Assembly (NCBI GenBank): GCA_958450365.1
Contig: CAUEEP010000927.1
Location: 1,665,001-1,729,000, forward strand
DNA from: Mesorhabditis belari
Lineage: Eukaryota; Nematoda; Chromadorea; Rhabditida; Rhabditidae
DNA length: 64,000 nucleotides
Direction of reading: 5' to 3'
The translations under genes and the position numbers were made by a program. Positions 47,422 through 57,664 of the stretch are shown in pieces (position 1 is the first letter of the stretch; each line of letters opens with the position of its first letter). The notes below the pieces were generated by a model. The model saw only the letters and a list, made by a program, of their open reading frames with translations. It did no database searches and had not been told where the DNA came from.

Positions 47422-47490
47422 GGTGAAAATGGATGCGTGAACAATCTTTACAAACATTTCTTCTGTACATATGCGATGAATAAATTATTT

Positions 47491-47795
47491 AAATCTTCAT
47501 AACTTGTAAAATGCAATAACTTTTTAAAAGTTTAATCATGATATTGTCTACGTAACGTTTTTTGGCCTGCCACATTTAAAAATTTTTTTAAACGGAAGCA
47601 CTCAAACAAGGCGCTGTCGCCAAGTTGCGTACAGGAGAGAGCAAAAAAAATGATTTTCCCCAATCAGAGCTCAGCTCTGATTGGGGAAAAGGCTTATGAC
47701 AGGGTAGTGTGATAAGAAAAGAGAGAAAGTCAATTCGACTTGTTGATCGCTTTTTTCTAGAAAAAAGACAAAGCCCTAAAACTCATAAAAACATA
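47491..47795. other. Spacer with a hairpin upstream of the DEG/ENaC gene
   Basis: 47652-47690 is a perfect palindrome (ttttccccaatcagagct and complement). Pieces near 47495-47540 (aactttttaaaag, aaatcttcat) resemble sequence just outside the left arm of the inverted duplication in another order. No gene. Confidence 0.65.
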
Positions 47796-50700
47796 ATGAG
47801 CGATTTGCGAGAGCGACGCTTTCATTTCACGAGTCTTTCCTCAAATTCCTCTTCTTCTCGTCGACTCCGAATGAGCGATTCGACCGAAGTTGATGAGGTG
47901 CGGTGAAACATAAATTTTCACTCTCTTTTTACACCTATCTTAATATGTAATAAAATGGGTAGATAAGAAAAGGTTCAAGTTTTTGGGTTTCATTATTATT
48001 CATCGATTTTTTTTGTTGATGGGACTTGATGTCAGTCGGCCTGTTGGGCCAAAGAAATCCTTTTTAGAGGTCAGAGATAATAATAGTACTCTTACTTAGT
48101 ACATAAGTACTCTACTTAGTACATAGGTACTCTTACTTAGTACATAAATACTCTTATTTAGTACATAAGTACTCTTACCTAGTACATAAGTACTCTTACT
48201 TAGTACAGGTTGTTAGAGTCTAATTGTTAGTGTTTTCCCATCATTATATTAATCGAGAATCTTCTTTAAAATCTTCTCAATCTGTCAAATGAATCTTTTT
48301 CCTTATCAATAGGATCTTACCTAAGTCTTGGAAGTCTTGAAAGGTCTTTTGACTCACAACCGTAAATGCCTGCTAATATTTAAAAAAATATTGTTCAGTA
48401 CGACGATTTCGATGTGAATTACGATTATACTAAACCAAGACTCTTTCCATCGGAACGAAAAGCGATCAATCGACCTTTATACTATTCTCTTGAAGATGAT
48501 GTTGAGCCAAGTACAAGCCAAGAGGCAGAACAAATCACAATTGAAGGTAAAATTTAATCCAGACTTTAAACTAAAGCTTGGCCACCTTTAATCTTTAGCT
48601 CCAAACTTGACAAATGATGTTGGGAAAATGGATGATTTGGAGCGAGAGATTCAAAATATTTTCATTCATGTTCATGATGAAGAGGGACGATATTATACGG
48701 ATCTTACTACATTTCATGGAATGGTACGTATTAGGTTGTTCGGAAATAAATGAGCGTTTTCAACTCGAAAATTTAAAATCCCAAAACTTGATCCAAACAA
48801 AACTTTAATAATCGAAATAAGAACCATTACAATTAACAATTTATGCCGGTAGCATAGAAGCCCGGGCTTCTGGAGGCGATAAAGTCGGCAAAGGCGTTTT
48901 TAGCATCGTCTTGAGTTTTGAAGCATTTCTCCCGGAGAAAGTTGTCGAGGTGCTTGAAAAAGTGGTAGTCGGTAGGCGAAAGGTCCGGCGAATATGGCGG
49001 GTGAGTTCGTGGCTCAGTTCGTTCAGCTTTTGCAGGGTCGATTGTGCGACGTGCGGACGAGCGTTGTCGTGGAGAAGAATTAGATCTTTTCTTTTGACCA
49101 ATGCCGGGCACATTCGCCGCAATTTCTGATGCATTTCGTCGATTTGTTGGCAGTATTTCTTTGCCGTAATCGTTTCGCCCGGATTCGGAAAGCTGTGATG
49201 GATGAGACCAGCTGCGGGTCACCAAACAGTCACCAGAACCTTCTTTTTGCAAATTTGTATTTGGAAAGTGTTGTGGAGCCTCTTCGGCATCCAAGCACTG
49301 AGCGGAACGTCGCCGGTTGTCGTAGAGCATACTTCATTGAGAAAAATGTGCCCAAATATAAACAATACAAAATCCGGACAACCTAATATAAACTTTAGTT
49401 AAATCTTTCAAGAATTGAAAACTTGAATCAGCCTAACGTTTGACTAAAGAAAAGCTTTCAGAGACGAATTTTCGTCGCTCAAACATGGCCCTCTCGGCTA
49501 TTTTGGTGTGCTGTTGTTGTGAATTGTTTAACGTTTTTTATGCTTTATGTAAGTTAATAAGTTGTTGCTGTTGTTAACTTTGAAGTTAACAATTTCGTTG
49601 ATCATTTAAAGTTATTGTATTTTAGAGCGGTCGTACGATTAACGCTTATCATCAAAAACCGTCATTTATGATGAGAACAGCTCGTTCTTCAATCTCTCCA
49701 TTTAACGATTTAAAGTTCAAATTTTGCAAGCAGAATATAAGGTACTCAATTAACAGTATTATTTACCGTTTATTGTAGATTAAATTGTTCTCAACTCGAT
49801 CTCAACACCAAATACAAATGCGAAGAACTTGATGAATGTGTATTACTTTTTGATCTTTTATTAGGACACGATCATCCATTGAGACATGTGAAGAAAAGGA
49901 TTCGAATCAATCATTTGACAACAGGTAAGAAAATCAGCACAATATTATTAACAAATCTTTAGGCTATGCAAAGCTTCCTATCGAGTTATCACTTTTCTAT
50001 GGAACTCGGCTGAAATCGCGGATTTTTCTCTCATATTTTCGCCAGAATCGTCTCAGTATGCGCATGCGAAAAGTGCGCTGTGAGCTATTATCGGATTCTG
50101 TTTTGTAAAGAAATTTAATATTTAAGAACGAAAGGCTGATAACATTGAACTTTTAGAGAAAACTGCTGACTGCAGATGAGGGTGGGATGTGCAGCGAGGA
50201 TTGGTCACTTTTGGATTTCCCAGTGGAATTCCTCCCAAAAGTTTCATATACTTTGGGAAATTGTGAACATCTGCGATATTCTTTATATTATTATGCACAA
50301 AAAGGATGCATTCCTCATGAAAGTCGGCATGTATTTGGAGGGAATTTCACTGAATGCCTTTTTGCAATTCAACCGACTCCAAAAGATATCAAGGAGATTC
50401 AAGGTGAGGAACTTGGTACTAGTTTGGTACTAGTTTGGTACTAATTTGGTACTAATTTGGTACTAATTTGGTACTAATTTGGTACTAATTTGGTACTAAT
50501 TTGGTACTAATTTGGTACTAATTTGGTACTAATTTGGTACTAATTTGGTACTAATTTGTGTTCTTCTCAATTAGTACAGTTTCTAAAACATGTAAAGCTT
50601 CGAACAAGTAACTTTTCAATTCACTCATGCCTATTTATGGTTTATAAAAGATTTTGATCAAGCATAGCAGATTGATCAAACTTTTAACTCCAATAACTCC

Positions 50701-53700
50701 AGAAAATCACTATTATTCTAGAGATTAGACTTTAAAATCCCAATCTGTTGGATCTAAAAAACTCTAGCAGCTTTTTAGCAGCTTTTTCGCAGCGTACAGT
50801 ATAGTAGCTGTACAGTTGTACACATTCAATTTCCAGGTTTCCGCTGTCGACCTCAATGTGAACGTGTTGACTTGAAAGTGAAACTTGAAAAGCCGTTTTC
50901 AAAGAAAGTCAAAGTCACCTCAATCTATGCAATTCTCGATCTAGAAATGGATACTTTAATAGAAGAAAGAGTTGTGACAAAAAAGATGGGAATGTTCGAT
51001 GTGATGTGTGGGTGAGATGATTGAAATTCTGGAAAACATTTCTTTCAGCATTGATCGGCGGTGCCACTTCTCTGTTTCTTGGCTGTAGTTGTATCACTTT
51101 AATGGAAATGTTCATTTACTTATTCAAATCGACTACATCAGTAATCTCAAAAAAATCGCGGAAACGGGAACGATTTTTGAGATGAACAAAGGTGTGGTGG
51201 TTTAGCAAGAAAAACTCTATCAAAGCTTGACTTTAAATTAAAATTACTTGCTTTTAGCTGAATATCTTCAAATTTTGCTAGAAAGCAAAAGATATTCAGT
51301 GAAAATTAGTCAACTTAACAAGTTTACGTGTAAGTGTTGTGACATTACAAGCGTTTTTGTTGACGAATCTGGAGCTAGAGCAAACGAGACTAAATTTGGC
51401 ACCAAAAAGCACTAAATTTGGTTGCTTACTTCCTTACTTCCTTCTCTTTCTTCTATCCCAAGAAGATACCGGATAGCTCAGTGGTTAGAGCATCTGTCTG
51501 GAAAGAAAAAAGGGTCGAGGGTTCAATCACCTCTCCGGAAATCTTTTTTTGCTATTTCTTACTTTACTTGATTGTTAGATTTTATTCAGGACTATTCGAG
51601 AATCCGTCGATCAACATCGCTCGTCGTCGAGCTTTCCAGAGTCCCTTAGTAGAGGAAGAGATTCAAAGTAAATCGAACACTCTCTACAGAAAGAAGATTT
51701 CAATTGTACCACTGAGGTAAGCCTGATTAGTTGAAAAATCTTCAAAAAACATCAAAAACCTCTTCTTTTCTTGGCTAAATTCTTTCGCAATTGTCTTTGA
51801 AAATCCCAAAACTCCAATATTCACGCATAAATCTATTGTCTTCTATTTGAGTTACCAGAATTTTAAAGTATAACTTGCTAATTAATTGATCTATTGGTGC
51901 TAATTACTGTACTTGAGTGTACTGTAGACTGTACTGTAGACTGGACTGTAGTGGACTGTGCTTGAGGACTAATAGCTAGTCAGAGAATTAGAGAATGAAC
52001 CTGCCAAACTCGAAATCCACTTCTGACAATTCAAAATTGCTGAACAAAATGTGTCTGCCTATTTTAAAAGTAGCATTACTCATCGAGGAGAATTTAAAAA
52101 CAAAAAAAAAACTGAAGCCAGTACTCTTATTGTGCTTTGAAGAGCATAATTGGGTTGTGGGTGGAAAAAAGGGAAAAAAGAGGAGTGGAAATCGAACGGC
52201 CAGCTAGCATTTGGGGGAAAGGAAGGGAAGAATGGATGAATGGTTGTTTGTCATGAAATTCCCTATTTTCAGAACGGTTTCAACAATCAAAATTTTTATT
52301 AGATTTTCCTTTTAATAGCTATTCATTTATATAGCTATTCATTTATATTATATTTATCTTGTTTCTTGCTAGATTTGATAGGCTAAAGTTTTCAGTTACA
52401 TTGAAGCTTTATCATGTTGAAATCTGGTACTATACTTTTCCAATTTAATATACAAAAATAGATCCTGAATAGGAAAATAGATAAGAAAAGTCTAAGAATA
52501 GATACCGTAAATACTGTAATAGTACCCCACCCCCTCGTACAGTCGCGTAGTCGCAAAAGTTTTTTTCGTATTTTTTTAGTATTTCATTTTTTTCAAAGCA
52601 CCCGTACTTTCAAAAAATGCGTCTTTGGTATCAAAAAATAGCTGAAATTCAGCGCTATTTTTTGATACCTAAGCGCGCATTGTAGCATAAACCAGTGTCG
52701 AGAAAAACTCGTTCAAAGCTAGACTACGCAATATTCCGCACCGTCATTATCTTTGATATCAAAAAATACCCCTGAATTTCAGCTATTTTTTGATACCTAA
52801 GCGCGCATTGTAGCATAAATCAGTGTCGAGAAAAACCCGTTCAAAGCTAGACTACACAACACTCCGCACCGTCATTATGGGAGTGGGGTACTATTACAGT
52901 ATTTACGGTAGTTGTCTTTTGCTAAAGTTGAAAAGATAATTGAACAGGTTTACTATTACCGAGCTTTGAAGCGATTGTAAACTTACAACTAATATGCTGA
53001 AATGTTGAATGCCGAAAAACTTACAACTACTATGCCGAATTAGCGCCGTTTTCTATATTTTTATCCGACTTACTATAAGTATACGTTTATTCAACATAAA
53101 TAATTTAACAAAAGCAAATACACAACTCCTAATACCCAGAGAAAAACCTTTATATTGGAAAGAGCGAAACTTTCTAGCGGCTGGGATCGAACCCGTGATC
53201 TCCCGATTCGTATACAAGACTTCTAGCAACTCAGCCATGACGACATTTAGATTGGGAGCTGTGTTAGCAGCTAAATCCTGTCTTTCTGGCTCATTCAATA
53301 CAACTCAGTGTTGCTTAAATTGCTCTTAACTGCACCAAAGTAAAGCCAGAATTGAGTGCACCAGAAATCCCATGTTTCCATTTTTAGCACAAGGTTCAAA
53401 CATTTGCATGCATTTCCAACATTTCCTTTTAACTCCTCCAATCGATTCCCCTTTTCCTCGATTTCCCCATCCTATCCTCTTCTTCTTTTATCGTCCACTC
53501 GATCGAATCGCCTCCTTTTTTACCTGACTCCCCTTTTTCACTCATTCAATCGCTTTTGTTGTTGATTTCACACATTTTCGCGCATGCATTTAAATCAATA
53601 TAATACAATTCTTTTATATTTTTTCCAAAAAATTCTTTTCAGTCCAGTGCGAAGACTGTCGACATTCAGCTTCAACAAGTACTCAAGACATTCTATGCGA

Positions 53701-56700
53701 AAAGGTTTGTTCAATCACAAGATAAGTAGAGAATTTTGACTTTAAATTTTAAACCTTATATGGGAAAATAGAGGAAAATAGCATTGGTTTTAAAAAAATT
53801 TATAAACAAGAAGCTTGTAAAAAGTTTTTTTGAAATTCCAACACTTCCTGGAGTTCAGCCAATGAATTTGAATGAATTTTCAAATATTATTCTTAGCTAA
53901 TGACAATTAAAATAAATAAATATTAAATGTCGAATAGTTTTTAATCGTTTACAATCATAAAATACAAATTCAAACATTTTAAAATTGATTAAGATCAAAA
54001 TAAGAAAATTTTGTTGATTACAGTAATTCATTGGAGTCACTTTATTTTATCAAACCCATCAGATCAACGATTTCCAGCATCTCTTCACTGTAAAGTGTTT
54101 CATTTTGTATTAGGTTGGCAAGTTATAAACGATCGTTTTTGGGTAATGTGTTTTCTGAAAAAAAGGCTTATCCAATCAAAAAACGGTTTGCTTGATTCAA
54201 AAGCCCTATTCTTAATCTAAAATTTCAGAAAAATCCAATCTTCGGAAGGTTGATTTTCAAATTAGGCTCAAAATGCACTTTTAATGCTAATTTAATCCAT
54301 TTTCGTTTGAATTTAAGCAAGATTAAACGGTTCGATCGATTGGATTATTCTGAAATTTTGCGAAACTATGTAATCGATGAAGCGTTTTATTTTTAAAAAG
54401 TATGCAATCACTCAAAAATATATTAGCTCATGAATGCTAGAAACCAGGATTTTGAACTCTTACATTAAAATGCCTGAAAAAGCCATTTTGTAGATTAAGG
54501 ATAGGGCTTTTGAATCAAGCAACCCGTTTTTTGATTGGATAAGCCGTTTTTTCAGAAAACACATTACCTAAAAACGATCGTTTATAACTTGCCAACTTAA
54601 TACATTCAAAAGAATTTTTGATCAATTCCTATTGAATTTACCATTATCTAGAGCTTTTCAGAAGATCGCTCGGACTCTCTCTCCTCCGTACAAACGCTAC
54701 CTAATCCAAAAAGGTTTGTTAATGTAAAAAACTTTCCCTAAAACCAATAAAACCAATCGATTTTCTATTTCATACATATTCACATGTCTGTCCGATGAAT
54801 TGCAAATCTGGTCAGAAAGGCAAAAATGAGTGCAAGTTGTAAACGGGCGGTCAAACCCCTTTTGTTACGCACTCCGAACAAACGACAAAGTCTCTCGAGT
54901 TCAAAAATATCCATCCCTATTAAATTCTAAAAGCTTTTTTGTTTCTGCTTTTTGAAAAGTTTTTTGATTTTCGAACTTAGATGCTAAAGTTGCGTTTGAA
55001 TTGATGATAAGTACTTTATTAAACTGTATTAAACTGTATTAAACTGATGAAAAGTACTTTATTAAACTTACTAAACATCAAAAAAATTCTAACTCAAATC
55101 TAACTCTTTGTTTTTTTGATCATTCTGAAATTTTGTTAATGAAATTATTAACCTATAGACAAAATTCTAGAAGAATTTGGTAAAAGAAGCGAAGATGGAC
55201 TTATTAGGTTGGTGAATTGAAAACTGCGGGACTTTGAACTAAAATTTATTCAACATAAAACCATGAATTCATTCGAAATAATTTCCATTATTATTGACGA
55301 CTTCTGCCCATTTTAAAGGCAATTTGCGGATTCCTCTTTCGTATAGGATTTTGGTTTTGAATCAAAAAACTTTCAAGGCCAATTTTTGACTGCTTCTTCC
55401 GAATCGAAGTGTTCTCCCGCAAGCTCATTACTCATGGTCCGGAATAAATAGTAATCAAAAGGGGCGAGGTCCGGACCGTATGGGGAATGCGCCAAAAGTC
55501 CCCAAATAAGGCTATTTATTTTAGAGCTAGTCAGTTTTGCAACATGAGGGCGCGCGTTGTCGTAGAGGAGAACGATCTTTGCCTTGAAGACGCATTTTTT
55601 GAAAGTAATTGAAAACTGCGGGACTTTGAACTAAAATTTATTGAACATAAAACCATAAATTCATTCGAAATAATTTCCATTATTATTGACGACTTCTGCT
55701 CATTTTACAGGCAATTTGCGGAAAAGGGGCGAGGTCCGGACTGTATGGGGAATGCGCCAAAAGTTCCCAAACAAGGCTATTTATTGTAAGAAATGTAAGA
55801 AAAGATAGATAGATTATAGACAAATATTACATTACTATTGACGACTTCTGCTCATTTTACAGGCAATTTGCGGATTCCTCTTTCGTAGTAGGATTTTGGT
55901 TTGTGTGTGAGACAAGTGTGAGACTCAAAAATGGAGGATTGGATGTCCCAGATGTCCCAGTTTGAGCACTTTCTTCAAAAGAAACCCATTTTGGTGTCAA
56001 TAGAAAAGTTGTAGAGAATCAAAAATTAGGCTTATAGCCAAATTTCCAAAAAGATACACTTAGTAGTTTCGCTTAAAATGCAAGTTTTGTGAAAATTCGT
56101 AAATTTGGCATTTCTTGAAAACCAGTTTTTGAATCGTTCTGTAAATTTGGATATAAGCTTGATTTTTGATTCTCTACAACTTTTCCATTGACACCAAAAT
56201 GGGTTTCTTTGAAGAAAGTGCTCAAACTGTCACATATGACAATAGCCCGCAGTTTTCAATTCACCAACCCAATATTATAGGTTGAATCTAGAATTTTCAC
56301 ATGTCTAATTTTTATATAACAAGAATTTTACGGTATCTGAAAATTTAAATAATCATAAAGTTTCTAATAAATCAAAAGAAATTGATTTATTGTTTGAACA
56401 ACAAATACTTTTGTGAAACTAAACCTTTCCATTCAGTCAGAAAGCTTTTTATCTATTTTGCACTTTCGTTGAACCAAAATTAGTCTCTGCTCCATTTATG
56501 GTCAATCAGTTTTTTTGCGTAAATTTCCCTCAACCTATTTTTTCTCTCATTCAATCTTATATTTCCTAGAGTCACTCAATTTCAGTTCGATTTTTCAGTG
56601 TTTACTTTCACAACACTTTGAGCAGAACCACTTCTTCTTTGTTAAACCAAAAAAAATTTAGATCTTCAAGACTGGAGGAGGCGTCAACAAGTCGTGAATG

Positions 56701-57579
56701 GACAACCGATTCGTCGTTTGAAAAGCGACGAGCTCCATCATTGAGACATCTCAAAGAAAAGTGGGATGAAAACAATAATAATTGAAATTGTCTTTTATTT
56801 TCAGCGTCACATTCAACAATCACTCATCGCACTCAATCGAGAAAGTTGTGAGAAAGTTGCCTGTCGAGAAGCGAATGGTAAAGACAAAGGGAAAGCAAAA
56901 ACTGCTCAATTTAGAGTCTGGATACAAACGACGAGGGGAAATATCTGTGTCGTCAAACGGCAGTCGATATTCCTGATGAAGATTTGGCTGAGTATTTTGC
57001 GGACAACGGATTAGAATATCCGAAAGACAAATCGAGTGTTGGCGAGACGAGAATGAGCAAATTGCATGGTTGGTGTGATTTATGGTTGCTAAACCAATAT
57101 AAGAGTCAAATTCTTTCATTGAAGATTAGTATAAGCGTCAAATCTTTCATTGAAGATCAATATTCAAAGGAAACCAAATTTTAAACTTTAGACTTTAAAA
57201 TAGTAACTAATTTCAGCTAATCAAAGGATATTCTCTGAAGTTAGGTAAACTCTTAGCAGCAATTACTTGCGCATCAATTGCATGGTTGGTGTAAAATAAA
57301 TCTTTACTATAAAATGTCAATGTCTACCAAAAATTATTTGAATCGATTGTTAATAAACTGAACTCAATAAGATAAATATTGTTTATTTATCAAGATCAAA
57401 ACATTTCAGCTATGCCATCGGAGAGCGGCTCGACGCGTTCCTCAATCTCCCATCGCTCAATTCGCTCAACGAGAACTAGCTCAGAAGTTGCTGTAATCAC
57501 TCTTGTACACGAGCCAGCTGGCACAAGAAAGCGACCTAGCAAGATCTATACAAGAAAGATGCCGATGGGTGACTTGTGA
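47796..57579 (+). CDS. DEG/ENaC (amiloride-sensitive) channel subunit
   Basis: Seventeen exons: 47796-47897, 48399-48546, 48599-48723, 49462-49548, 49626-49741, 49779-49924, 49963-50104, 50159-50403, 50837-51007, 51049-51140, 51601-51716, 53643-53704, 54662-54713, 56662-56760, 56805-56877, 56915-57068 and 57410-57579; 699 residues. TM1 is in exon 4 (RRIFVAQTWPSRLFWCAVVV). The extracellular part has spaced cysteines, ending GFRCRPQCERVDLKV. Exon 10 carries the family signature before and in TM2: MFDVMSLIGGATSLFLGCSC then MEMFIYLF, equal to the GGxxGLFLG region of ENaC and degenerin proteins. Channels of this family are trimeric sodium channels for touch, acid or peptide sensing. The extracellular loop is short. 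Reading through at 51140 gives an early stop near 51183 and a protein without the 240-residue Ser/Arg-rich tail, a likely isoform. The exon 9 donor and exon 11 acceptor are the least certain. Introns hold five mobile elements. Confidence 0.85.
48085..48206. repeat. 22-bp tandem repeat
   Basis: The unit gtactcttacttagtacata repeats about five times in intron 1 of the DEG/ENaC gene. The word agtac...gtact makes each unit partly palindromic. Confidence 0.85.
48730..49388. mobile_element. Mariner derivative, family B, in intron 3 of the DEG/ENaC gene
   Basis: It begins ttaggttgttcgga and ends tccggacaacctaa, matching inverted repeats with TA flanks. The reverse strand encodes the C-terminal half of a transposase in two frames: LILLHDNARPHVAQSTLQKL (second aspartate) and, after a frameshift, THPPYSPDLSPTDYHFFKHL (third aspartate) with NFLREKCFKTQDDAKNAF. 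The N-terminal half is missing. It is the SETMAR-like mariner type and differs from family A. Confidence 0.88.
50404..50562. repeat. 12-bp tandem repeat at a splice donor
   Basis: About 13 copies of ggtactaattt start within 12 bases of the exon 8 donor and run to about 50558. The first copies have ggtactagttt. Confidence 0.9.
51465..51550 (+). repeat. tRNA-like element, type 1, with a pol III terminator
   Basis: agataccggatagctcagtg and gttagagc (A box), then gggttcaatcac (B box), then seven T. The CCGGA/TCCGG ends pair for five bases. The anticodon arm does not form a normal loop. It may be transcribed. It lies in intron 10 of the DEG/ENaC gene. Confidence 0.6.
52503..52910. mobile_element. 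CCGTAAATACTG-type MITE, copy 5, with internal duplication
   Basis: The ends match copy 4, but the element is 408 bases because about 125 bases of the right half (tcaaaaaata...ccgtcattat) are repeated. It lies in intron 11 of the DEG/ENaC gene. Confidence 0.85.
53108..53246 (-). mobile_element. tRNA-derived SINE-like element, type 2, copy 2
   Basis: Reverse strand head: GTCGTCATGGCTGAGTTGCT, later GGGTTCGATCCCAGC, the best B box of the family. The body CGCTAGAAAG...CCAATATAAAGG...TCTGGGTATTAG aligns with the copies at 19418 and 60790. Confidence 0.65.
54109..54602. mobile_element. MITE with ttaggttggcaagttataaa ends
   Basis: Inverted repeats of about 110 bases: ttaggttggcaagttataaa on the left, and the near-complement ...tttataacttgccaacttaa on the right. 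The flanks are TA. There is no coding content. It lies in intron 12 of the DEG/ENaC gene. Confidence 0.85.
55202..56272. mobile_element. Mariner deletion derivative, family A copy 3
   Basis: The longest copy. Besides the C-terminal transposase remnant it keeps, near 55526-55590 on the reverse strand, KAKIVLLYDNARPHVAKLTS, the second-aspartate region, absent from copies 1 and 2. A partial second left end (gaaaactgcgggactttgaa) lies at about 55611, so two elements or a tandem event are combined. The right end matches copies 1 and 2. It is in intron 13 of the DEG/ENaC gene. Confidence 0.85.
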
Positions 57580-57664
57580 TCAAGTTAATCATCAACAAAT
57601 TATGCGGGATATGTACATAAAGTATTTATCAAAATCAAGTGTGTAATCATAGCACCCGTAAAGC

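Larger units (their letters stand above)
44800..47490. repeat. Large inverted duplication holding two TIMP-like genes
   Basis: The arms 44800-45933 and 46357-47490 are inverted copies (position x in one maps to 92290-x in the other). In the coding part only about three base differences were seen. Identity weakens near the TATA boxes (a short mismatch at about 45888-45897 against 46393-46402). The centre of about 420 bases is not repeated. Confidence 0.93.

Noticed and set aside
53108..53246. tRNA-Ser or tRNA-Leu gene
   Set aside because: The head and B box are tRNA-like, but the acceptor stem does not pair and the downstream body is shared with two other loci.
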